Below are positions 24,283-31,423 of a stretch of DNA of 64,000 nucleotides, piece after piece. The DNA is from JBEGHD01 sp049334165. Its GTDB lineage: Bacteria > Bacteroidota > Bacteroidia > Flavobacteriales_D > Sanyastnellaceae. The notes under the pieces were generated by a model, which did no database searches, had not been told where the DNA came from, and saw only the letters and a program-made list of their open reading frames with translations. Made by a program: the position numbers and the translations under genes. Numbering within the stretch: position 1 is the first letter of the stretch; every line of letters starts with the position of its first letter. Location of the stretch: NCBI GenBank assembly GCA_049334165.1, contig JBEGHD010000002.1; one strand, written 5' to 3'.

Positions 24283-24969
24283 CTACAGCTGTCCGTTGGT
24301 GATGGGAATCTCACCGGTCTCCATAAATACCTTGAAGTTCTTGATGTCTTCTTTCACCATTTCTTCAAAAGCCGGGTTGAAAAGTTGAGCTAACTTTCCT
24401 CCGATTTTTCCTCCCGGTGCATGGTATGAAATGAACGCGGTCACTTCTGTTGCGTTTTTTCCGGCATCGGTAAAATGAACGTTGCCGATATTTTCGATGG
24501 TCGATCCGGGAAGTGAATGCCAGCCGATGCGGACGTTTTTGTCATCGTCTACAATCTCGCTTTTCCAGGAGACTGCTCCCACTCCCCTGGGCAGACGGGC
24601 TTTCCATTCAGATGTTTTCTTGTCCACTTGCTTTACACTATCCAGGTGCTTCATGAAAAGTGGTAGGTTCTCGAGGTTGCGCCAAAATTCGTAAACCTCC
24701 TTGCGCGGCCTATTGACTGTCACCGAAGTGCGGATACTGGCGATATACGGTTTGAAAAACTCACTTTGTTCTATGGCTTTGGAAATTGGGCAATGCCCCG
24801 TGGCTCCGCGAAACAGAAGATAACTTCCTGCAAGTCCCTTCCAAAATCCGCCTTTGGCAGCGGTGGCAAAGAGCAGAATGCCCGATGCCACCAGTGAAGT
24901 AACCTGATCTGCCGGATCAATATTTCTTTCCAGTTCCGGGAATTCGAATTTCTGTATTTCTTCTTTCAT
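24283..24969 (-). CDS. DUF2892-SRPBCC fusion protein
   Basis: A 228-residue protein in two parts. Residues about 15-65 resemble the YgaP/DUF2892 membrane domain (ERNIDPADQVTSLVASGILLF, GLAGSYLLFRGATGHCP). Residues about 80-215 are an SRPBCC (START/Bet v1-like, polyketide cyclase) ligand-binding domain with VTVNRPRKEVYEFWRNLENLPLFM at its start, in shorter conserved blocks, and a final helix EEMVKEDIKNFKVFMETGE. The family is often annotated as cyclase/dehydrase. It probably binds a hydrophobic ligand at the membrane; no reaction is known. The cysteine in TGHCP parallels that of the DUF2892 protein at 14.5 kb. Confidence 0.82.
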   Translation of the reverse strand: MKEEIQKFEFPELERNIDPADQVTSLVASGILLFATAAKGGFWKGLAGSYLLFRGATGHCPISKAIEQSEFFKPYIASIRTSVTVNRPRKEVYEFWRNLENLPLFMKHLDSVKQVDKKTSEWKARLPRGVGAVSWKSEIVDDDKNVRIGWHSLPGSTIENIGNVHFTDAGKNATEVTAFISYHAPGGKIGGKLAQLFNPAFEEMVKEDIKNFKVFMETGEIPITNGQL

Positions 24970-25130
24970 GGCAATAGTTTTTTTGGTCTGAAGATGATTT
25001 TGTTTCTCCTCTGCCGAAGCAGGTGAGTTCCTTTAATATACAAGTCTCGGCAGATGAAAAAGTTTAGTTCCGCAAGGGGAAGTGTTCTGAACTTGAAAGA
25101 TAAAGGATTGAACTAAACCTTTTTTCAATC

Positions 25131-25158
25131 CTGGATTTCAAATCGATGCAGATCGTTT
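25131..25158. repeat. Remnant of the double-hairpin repeat, copy 4
   Basis: CTGGATTTCAAATCGATGCAGATCG resembles the first half of copies 2 and 3 but lacks clear arms for the second hairpin. It lies just after the stop-side end of the membrane-gene run. Confidence 0.35.
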
Positions 25159-25172
25159 AAAAATCAAAATCC

Positions 25173-25652
25173 TTAATTCTCCACTTTCTTAGAAATCGAC
25201 AGAGCTTTCTTCAGGCTCTTGAGAGTCAGTTTAACCTGAATGATAGTTAACAGATAAATGAAGCCAAGTAATAGAGAAACACCTAGAGTAATTTCCAACC
25301 TGTTTTCGCCTAAAAATATCCAGTAGTACAAGTTAAGAATGAAAGTCAAAAGGAGAAGTACGAGAATTGAACTCGTAAAAACTCCTAAATAGATCTGCAA
25401 TCTTTTCCAGTTTTCCTTAGAGACAAAAACGATCACTTTCGGAAGGAACATTTCTAAAGGCAATCGAATTCGAGTGAATTCAATCATATCCTCTGACTCC
25501 TTAGCCAGGAAGTATTTATTTTCTCTTGGAATGTAAGTGTAAGAGCGGATAAAGTCTGGAGGGGTATGTCTTTTTAATGAATAGTTCCTGATCGCTCGTT
25601 CGATCTCCCCTTCATTTCGATTGCTGATTTCAATTGTTTTGATGCGTAACAT
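25173..25652 (-). CDS. Hypothetical membrane protein with two helices
   Basis: A 159-residue protein: a soluble N-terminal half of about 80 residues, then two membrane helices (VFTSSILVLLLLTFILNLYYWIF in part and LGVSLLLGFIYLLTIIQV) and a short basic tail (KLTLKSLKKALSISKKVEN). No family recognised. Last gene of a run of five unknown genes on the minus strand, 49 bp after the previous one. Confidence 0.65.
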   Translation of the reverse strand: MLRIKTIEISNRNEGEIERAIRNYSLKRHTPPDFIRSYTYIPRENKYFLAKESEDMIEFTRIRLPLEMFLPKVIVFVSKENWKRLQIYLGVFTSSILVLLLLTFILNLYYWIFLGENRLEITLGVSLLLGFIYLLTIIQVKLTLKSLKKALSISKKVEN

Positions 25653-25701
25653 TCATCTAGGGTTGAACTTTTTTTTAAGAAGGAACTGTTGCTTAGGCGT
25701 T

Positions 25702-26178
25702 TTAGCGGTCACTCTCCAGAAAACTAAGTGAGTCGATTCGGAAATTATTATTCGTGTCGAATAGGTACAGGGAATCGTTGTTTTCCATTATCATCAGTGA
25801 ATACTCGTAAATCTGATCACTGTCAATATCCTGATCGAACCCGATGTATTCTGAATTCAGGTCGAAGTAAGTGATCTTTTCGAAAACACCATTTTCATCG
25901 TAGTCAAACGCTTTTGCAACGAGGTGATCATCCGCATAATACTCCGCTCGTTCATAGTTGTAGTCGAAGTTTTCGTCATAGTAGACAGTGTTCAACTTGT
26001 TCGTTTCTTTATTTCTCATGCTAAGCACTGTTCCGTCTAAGTTCCATGAGTGCTTATAATTCTTGTCGAAACTCTGTCTTTCGTGAATCCAGTATTGCCT
26101 GATGAAAAGTCCAGTCATGATGAGAGAGTACGCACCGAGGAGCGAGATTAAAAGAGTTGTTCGTTTTGGTTTTTTCAT
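25702..26178 (-). CDS. Hypothetical anchored protein with acidic Ca-loop-like repeats
   Basis: A 158-residue protein with a basic N-terminus (MKKPKRTT) and one membrane helix (LLISLLGAYSLIMTGLFI), then a periplasmic or surface domain. In that domain three short acidic segments recur: DYDENGVFEKI, DQDIDSDQIYEYS and DTNNNFRIDSLSF. They resemble DxDxNG-type calcium-binding loops (thrombospondin-3/dockerin/EF-hand-like), though spacing is irregular and no full EF-hand is present. Middle of the five-gene unknown run. Confidence 0.68.
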   Translation of the reverse strand: MKKPKRTTLLISLLGAYSLIMTGLFIRQYWIHERQSFDKNYKHSWNLDGTVLSMRNKETNKLNTVYYDENFDYNYERAEYYADDHLVAKAFDYDENGVFEKITYFDLNSEYIGFDQDIDSDQIYEYSLMIMENNDSLYLFDTNNNFRIDSLSFLESDR

Positions 26179-26219
26179 TTTTGGTTGAATTAAATTGAAG
26201 GTGACTTCAAATTATGGCC

Positions 26220-26906
26220 TTACCCATAAATCATCAACGCTGGATCTCCGAGCGAGGTGTAAAAAACAGGTTTGTACCAATCTACATTGGTGTCCGTAAC
26301 AATTTTGTTCTCTTCCTTTTGATAGTCCAGATAGTAGGGGATCTCTTTGTTCTGCTCGGGGTTATAGTTTAAAAAGCTCAACCTGATTCTCTTTGCGTTC
26401 TGAATCTTTAAAAATGTACGAGCCTCGAAAATGATGCTCGGCTGGTAAATCTCCAGTTTTTCACCATCCCTAAAGTTTAGTGTCAGGAGGTTGGAGCCAG
26501 GAGAAAACTGAGCAGACTCAAACTCGTGGAAATTGTCGTAAGGTTCACCAAACCAGTCACCATAAATTCTAAAAGCGCCACCTCTCAGCAGGTTTTCATT
26601 TCTGGATATCAGTTCTGCGAGTTCTTTAGGATCTCTTCTTTTAGTCTCGCTGCCTGGTTCTTGCTTAAGATTGTCCAGGTCGGGTGAAGCACGAATAACG
26701 GTCATGACCTCAATGGGGCCTGTTATTTGAGTCCTTTTAAAAATTTTTACTCCTATCCACCCAGATATAACGGCCAGTACGCAACAAATGGCAATCCCTA
26801 TCCAGTTTGGAAATGAGGCGTAAAAGGCGATAGCAATTATTGAGGACACTAGAAATGGCGTTAATCCAAGGAAGATTCCCGAAATGACGTAGTACAGTTT
26901 GCGCAT
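26220..26906 (-). CDS. Hypothetical membrane protein, two helices plus soluble domain
   Basis: A 228-residue protein: two N-terminal membrane helices (YVISGIFLGLTPFLVSSIIA and WIGIAICCVLAVISGWIGV), a basic linker (KIFKRTQ) and a C-terminal soluble domain of about 160 residues with strand-like segments (NLLTLNFRDGEKLEIYQPSI in part, RIRLSFLNYNP). No family recognised. Member of the five-gene run, 41 bp before the next gene. Confidence 0.68.
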   Translation of the reverse strand: MRKLYYVISGIFLGLTPFLVSSIIAIAFYASFPNWIGIAICCVLAVISGWIGVKIFKRTQITGPIEVMTVIRASPDLDNLKQEPGSETKRRDPKELAELISRNENLLRGGAFRIYGDWFGEPYDNFHEFESAQFSPGSNLLTLNFRDGEKLEIYQPSIIFEARTFLKIQNAKRIRLSFLNYNPEQNKEIPYYLDYQKEENKIVTDTNVDWYKPVFYTSLGDPALMIYG

Positions 26907-26934
26907 AAGGTCAAGTTAAAGCTTGGTAAGGTTA

Positions 26935-27402
26935 CTATGCATCGAGCTTTTTTAGTTTTCTGTAACTAACCATAGCTACCAGGATGATTGAAGTCCACAA
27001 TGAAATACTCTGTATCACGTGCAAATTGCCATATATTTCTAGAAAATTAGACTCTGCCGATAAGCTCTCAGGATAACCGTAATCAGCAGGCCGAGAGAAA
27101 TCCCAAAGGAAACTTCTGCCAAATCTGGCAAGAGCGAAAATGGCAATAGTTACTAAAAACACAACTGGAGAAATACGATCACTAATTTGACGGGCTTTCT
27201 TCAGCAAAAAGCTTGTCGTCAGTAAGTAAAAAACTATGATCATCAAAGGCATCGTGAAATTCATCAAGCCATAAGAGACGCCAAGAGCAAGATGACCTAT
27301 TAAGGCGATCTGAGTTATGGAGTAAATAACCGAATCGCAAGCTTGTATTAAGACAAACCCATATACAATCCACAGTACCGTAGTTATTGTTTTTTCTTTC
27401 AT
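26935..27402 (-). CDS. Hypothetical four-helix membrane protein
   Basis: A 155-residue integral membrane protein with four predicted helices (about 8-30, 44-65, 77-93, 129-147) and short loops, ending with a basic tail YRKLKKLDA. The pattern of basic residues after helix 2 (FLLKKARQISDR) is reminiscent of DUF2975-type membrane proteins, but this is only a resemblance. Second gene of the unknown run, 28 bp from its downstream neighbour. Confidence 0.68.
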   Translation of the reverse strand: MKEKTITTVLWIVYGFVLIQACDSVIYSITQIALIGHLALGVSYGLMNFTMPLMIIVFYLLTTSFLLKKARQISDRISPVVFLVTIAIFALARFGRSFLWDFSRPADYGYPESLSAESNFLEIYGNLHVIQSISLWTSIILVAMVSYRKLKKLDA

Positions 27403-27485
27403 AGTCTGGTTAGAAGTTGATGCCCCAAGCTGGCGCGTATTCTCAACGCGTGCCTCATTGCAAATCCAAATCTAACAAAATGCGT

Positions 27486-27935
27486 TTAGACAAAGCTTCT
27501 GTCTTTCCTAGCACTAAGGATTTTCTCCTTCAAACCGAAATAAACTAAAGGAGCAATAAAAAATCCCAAAACGAATGGAAAAGCCCCGTATCGGAAATTG
27601 AAAAACATATCGAAGCCAATGAAAGCGGTAGTAAGGATCAACCCAAGTGCAAATGAGGCGAGAGTGAATGTCACAACCCTTCTGATTTTCACCATCTGGT
27701 ACAAGTAGGCATAGAGAAATGCCCACAGCAAAGGGTAGACTACATAAATTGAAAGAAGCACAATTATGGCAAGGTTATTTTTCGCAACCTGTCCCATAAT
27801 TTCAGAGATAGAGCTTGACCAGCCATATTCAATCAAGTAAAGAATGGAGGCCGTAAAGTTTACGGAAAGGACTAAAACTACATGTACAAGAAAATAATCA
27901 GTGATTCCTTCTAGTATGCGCTTAACTTGGCCCAT
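27486..27935 (-). CDS. Hypothetical four-helix membrane protein
   Basis: The ATG at 27935 gives 149 residues starting MGQVKRILEGITDYFLVHVV; an ATG seven codons upstream (27956) is also possible. Four hydrophobic helices are visible (VHVVLVLSVNFTASILYLI, LAIIVLLSIYVVYPLLWAFL, a third near VVTFTLASFALGLILTTAFI, a fourth near FPFVLGFFIAPLVYFGL). No family recognised. First gene of the five-gene unknown run; the gap upstream leads to the divergent purL promoter. Confidence 0.65.
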   Translation of the reverse strand: MGQVKRILEGITDYFLVHVVLVLSVNFTASILYLIEYGWSSSISEIMGQVAKNNLAIIVLLSIYVVYPLLWAFLYAYLYQMVKIRRVVTFTLASFALGLILTTAFIGFDMFFNFRYGAFPFVLGFFIAPLVYFGLKEKILSARKDRSFV

Positions 27936-28045
27936 AGAGTCAAAGATAACAAACAAAACTCATGGCTTCTGCATTGGTCAAAACGGTAACTAAGCCAGTT
28001 CAATTTCTCTCCAAATTTACCCTTCGCCAAACCGGGCAATATTCC

Positions 28046-28053
28046 TACTTTTG
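28046..28053 (+). promoter_or_regulatory. -7 box TACTTTTG of purL
   Basis: A perfect TAnnTTTG match 31 bp before the purL ATG at 28085. No riboswitch or PurR-like site was recognised in the leader. Confidence 0.5.
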
Positions 28054-28084
28054 TGGCACCGTAAAACAGGACAAATAAATTTCT

Positions 28085-30328
28085 ATGTCACAAGCAACCA
28101 CGCAAGAATTGGCCACTTTGGAACAAGCTCAGGAAATGGGCCTTTTGCCCGAAGAGTTCGATAAAATCAAAGAAGTTTTGGGACGCACTCCCACTTTCAC
28201 CGAAATGTGCATCTACTCCGTGATGTGGAGCGAACACTGCTCCTACAAAAACTCCATCAAATGGTTGAAGACACTTCCCAAGGAAGGTCCTCACATGCTC
28301 GTGGAGGCCGGAGAAGAAAATGCCGGTTTGGTAGATATTGGCGATGGACTTGCCTGTGCATTTAAAATTGAAAGTCACAACCACCCTTCGGCTATCGAGC
28401 CTTACCAGGGAGCGGCAACGGGTGTTGGCGGAATCAACCGCGACATCTTTACCATGGGCGCCCGCCCGGTAGCGCAGTTGAACTCGCTCCGTTTTGGAAG
28501 CCTCGACAACGACCGCACGAAATGGCTGCTCGAAGGAGTCACCAAAGGAATTGGCGATTACGGAAACGCCTTTGGAATTCCGGTAGTTGGCGGTGAGGTG
28601 TTCTTCAACGACTGCTACGAAACTAATCCACTGGTGAACGCCATGAGCGCGGGAATCATGGAAACCGACAAAATGATTTCGGCCACAGCAAGTGGTGTTG
28701 GCAACCCGGTTTACATCGTTGGTTCAGCCACCGGAAAAGACGGAATCCAGGGAGCGAGCTTTGCTTCCAAAGACATTACCGAAGACTCTGCCAGCGACCT
28801 TCCAAGCGTTCAGGTAGGAGACCCTTTTCAGGAAAAACTACTTTTGGAAGCTACTCTCGAGCTTGCCGAAACGGACGCTGTTGTTGGGATGCAAGACATG
28901 GGAGCTGCGGGAATCACCTGCTCCAGCTCTGAGATGAGCGCTGCCGGAGAAGTGGGGATGGACATTTTCCTCGATCGCGTGCCGCTCCGTCAGGACGACA
29001 TGAAGCCTTTCGAAATTCTCCTCAGCGAGTCGCAGGAGAGAATGCTCGTGGTGGTGAAAAAAGGAAAAGAAGACGTTGTAAAGCGAATCTTCGACAAGTG
29101 GGATCTCAACGCAGAAGAAATTGGAGTGGTGACAGACTCTGGCCAGGTCCGCTACTTTATGGGTGAAGAACTCGTAGCCGACATTCCTGCCGAGTCGCTT
29201 GTGCTAGGCGGAGGAGCTCCTGTTTACGAAAGGGAATATACCGAGCCGGCTTATTACAAAGAAGGTCAGAAATTCAGCATCGACCAGGTGGAAGAGCCAG
29301 ACGATCTTGTTGTGGTAGCCAGAAAAATGCTCGCTAATCCTAACCTAGCTTCAAAGCGCTGGATTTGGGAACAATACGACAGCATGGTGGGAACAGCCAC
29401 TATGACTACCAACTCGCCATCTGACGCGGGAATCGTGAATCTGAAAGGAACCAACAAAGCACTTGCTCTCACGGTGGATTGCAATGCGCGCTACGTGAAC
29501 TGCGATCCTGAAAAAGGAACTGCAATTGCCGTTGCCGAAGCTGCAAGAAACATCGTTTGCAGTGGCGGTGAGCCATCTGCCATCACCAACTGCCTCAACT
29601 TTGGGAATCCTTACAATCCGGAAGTGTACTGGCAGTTTGTAGGAGCCATCAAAGGGATGAGCGCAGCCTGCAAAAAATTCCAAACTCCTGTGACGGGCGG
29701 TAACGTGAGTTTCTACAACCAGTCGCAAGGCAAAGACGGAAAGCCAAAACCGGTTTTCCCAACTCCGACCATCGGAATGCTCGGGCTGCTTCAGGACAAG
29801 TCACTGCACACAACACTCGATTTTAAATACAAAGGCGATTTGATTTTCCTTTTGGGCGAAGCCAGAGACGACATCAACGCCTCTGAGTACTTGTCTAGCA
29901 TCCACGGAATTGAAAACACTCCCGCACCATATTTCGACCTCGATGAAGAATTTACACTTCAGCAGTGTGTGAAAGATCTGATTAAAAACAACTACATCAA
30001 CGCAGCGCACGATGTATCTGATGGTGGACTTTTCACCACGTTGGTGGAAATGGGACTTCCTCGAGGTCTTGGTTTCGACATCGTTACTGACTCGGAGCTG
30101 AGAGAAGACGCTTTCCTCTTTGGCGAGTCACAGAGCCGAATTGTAGTGACTGTGGTGGAAGATTACGAAGACAACTTTATTGACATGGTGACCGAAGCCG
30201 GTGTGACGATGACACTTCTCGGACACGTGACAAAAGGCAAAATGTGGGTCGATGAGGAGCACTACGGCTACATTGACGATGCACGTAAGATTTATGATAA
30301 TGCCATTGGCGAAAAAATGGCTAAGTAG
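28085..30328 (+). CDS. purL: PurL, phosphoribosylformylglycinamidine synthase (small type)
   Basis: Catalyses the ATP-dependent amidation of FGAR to FGAM in purine synthesis. At 747 residues it is the small PurL that works with separate PurQ and PurS, not the ~1,200-residue fused form. Landmarks are WSEHCSYKNS near the N-terminus, ESHNHPSAIEPYQGAATGVGG (substrate and ATP region, seen in shorter blocks), DMGAAGITCSSSEMS and HDVSDGGL in the C-terminal half. No purQ or purS is in the window. The gene is monocistronic and has its own -7 box. Confidence 0.96.
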   Translation: MSQATTQELATLEQAQEMGLLPEEFDKIKEVLGRTPTFTEMCIYSVMWSEHCSYKNSIKWLKTLPKEGPHMLVEAGEENAGLVDIGDGLACAFKIESHNHPSAIEPYQGAATGVGGINRDIFTMGARPVAQLNSLRFGSLDNDRTKWLLEGVTKGIGDYGNAFGIPVVGGEVFFNDCYETNPLVNAMSAGIMETDKMISATASGVGNPVYIVGSATGKDGIQGASFASKDITEDSASDLPSVQVGDPFQEKLLLEATLELAETDAVVGMQDMGAAGITCSSSEMSAAGEVGMDIFLDRVPLRQDDMKPFEILLSESQERMLVVVKKGKEDVVKRIFDKWDLNAEEIGVVTDSGQVRYFMGEELVADIPAESLVLGGGAPVYEREYTEPAYYKEGQKFSIDQVEEPDDLVVVARKMLANPNLASKRWIWEQYDSMVGTATMTTNSPSDAGIVNLKGTNKALALTVDCNARYVNCDPEKGTAIAVAEAARNIVCSGGEPSAITNCLNFGNPYNPEVYWQFVGAIKGMSAACKKFQTPVTGGNVSFYNQSQGKDGKPKPVFPTPTIGMLGLLQDKSLHTTLDFKYKGDLIFLLGEARDDINASEYLSSIHGIENTPAPYFDLDEEFTLQQCVKDLIKNNYINAAHDVSDGGLFTTLVEMGLPRGLGFDIVTDSELREDAFLFGESQSRIVVTVVEDYEDNFIDMVTEAGVTMTLLGHVTKGKMWVDEEHYGYIDDARKIYDNAIGEKMAK

Positions 30329-30354
30329 TTACAAATCAAATTGCCTTTCTCGTG

Positions 30355-30405
30355 TCTCGACTCCGCTCGACAACCGGCATTCGCGCGTTGGCCGATTCTC
30401 GAGCG
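30355..30405. repeat. Second, decayed copy of the TCTCGACTCCGCTCGA repeat
   Basis: The left arm 30355-30370 is identical to that at 13784-13799, and identity continues through CAACCG. The centre is also GC-rich with CGCGCG, while the right arm is reduced to TCGAGCG (30399-30405). It lies in the 258-bp gap after purL. The rest of that gap holds no gene that I can support. Confidence 0.65.
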
Positions 30406-30506
30406 CGGTTTATGAGCCAGGTCAAAAGAGAGTCGATAGATGTGTGAAAAAGGATAGGTTAAAAACCAACGGGATTAAATCCGTAGTCCGTAAAAATTTT
30501 GACTAA

Positions 30507-30514
30507 TATTTTTG
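30507..30514 (+). promoter_or_regulatory. -7 box TATTTTTG upstream of the PASTA gene
   Basis: Fits TAnnTTTG and lies 72 bp before the ATG at 30587. No -33 element at good distance. The leader contains a possible 7-bp hairpin (AGAGAAT/ATTCTCT near 30529-30569). Confidence 0.35.
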
Positions 30515-30586
30515 AAGCAATGTCGTTAAGAGAATGCTGGAGCAATGCTTTTGCAAGCCGGATTCTCTGGGTAACCTCGATGAAAA

Positions 30587-31423
30587 ATGAAAATTATCCG
30601 TTTTATCTTCAGTAAGGTTTTTTTGAAAAACCTGCTTTTCGCCATTGTTTTTGTGGCTGTTGTGGTTTTAGGAGCCAATCTCTATCTGAACTCCTACACC
30701 GACCACGGTGAGTCGGTTGAGGTTCCCGACTTGCGAGGAATGAAAATCGAAGACATCGAAGGTGCACTTGCCAACACCACGCTCAATTACGAAATCATCG
30801 ACTCCGTTTACAACGAAGGTGCACGAGGAACAGTACTCGAGCAGTTGCCGCCTCCATCGGCACAGGTGAAAGAAGACCGAAGCATTTACCTTACGGTGAA
30901 CGCCATGCGCCAGCCAATGAAGGAGTTGAAGGTGAAAATTGGAGAGTCTTTTCGCATTGCACAAACCAAGTTGAACATCGATGGCATTGAGTACACCACG
31001 GAGTATAAGCCAGGAGTTTGCAACAACTGCGTACTCGGAATGAAGTACGAGGGGAAAGAGGTGGAAACTGGGACGAAGATTCGAAGAGGTGACAAAATCA
31101 CACTGGTACTTGGAGAACGCGGAAATCAAAAAGTTTCTGTGCCTCGGTTGTTTGGCCTTTCTCTCGACAGTGCCGAAAAAGTGTTAGCGGACAATTCGCT
31201 CACTCTCGGTTTTCCATTCTTCGATCAGGACATTGAAACGAAAGAAGATTCGCTCAACGCAAAAATCTACGATCAGCATCCCGAAGGATCGGGCGATGAA
31301 GAACTGCGAATCGGCAGTCCGGTTGACGTTTGGCTTACCACGAAATCGCTCGATTCGGATTCACTATCGAGCCAGGGACAGATGGGGATGCCTGACGATG
31401 AAGCAAATACTACAACACCATGA
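30587..31423 (+). CDS. Membrane-anchored PASTA-domain protein
   Basis: A 278-residue protein with a short cytoplasmic N-terminus, one membrane helix (about residues 14-33, LLFAIVFVAVVVLGANLYLN) and a periplasmic part made of three PASTA-like domains: VEVPDLRGMKIEDIEGAL, a middle domain about 107-180 and VSVPRLFGLSLDSAEKVLAD. PASTA domains bind peptidoglycan fragments or beta-lactam-like structures. No kinase or transpeptidase domain is attached, unlike most PASTA proteins. A CxxC (VCNNCVLG) lies in the middle domain. The stop overlaps the start of a T9SS cargo gene by 4 bp. Confidence 0.87.
   Translation: MKIIRFIFSKVFLKNLLFAIVFVAVVVLGANLYLNSYTDHGESVEVPDLRGMKIEDIEGALANTTLNYEIIDSVYNEGARGTVLEQLPPPSAQVKEDRSIYLTVNAMRQPMKELKVKIGESFRIAQTKLNIDGIEYTTEYKPGVCNNCVLGMKYEGKEVETGTKIRRGDKITLVLGERGNQKVSVPRLFGLSLDSAEKVLADNSLTLGFPFFDQDIETKEDSLNAKIYDQHPEGSGDEELRIGSPVDVWLTTKSLDSDSLSSQGQMGMPDDEANTTTP

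Noticed and set aside
30252..30506. 84-residue frame after purL
   Set aside because: It starts inside purL in another frame and runs through the decayed repeat; composition is not protein-like.
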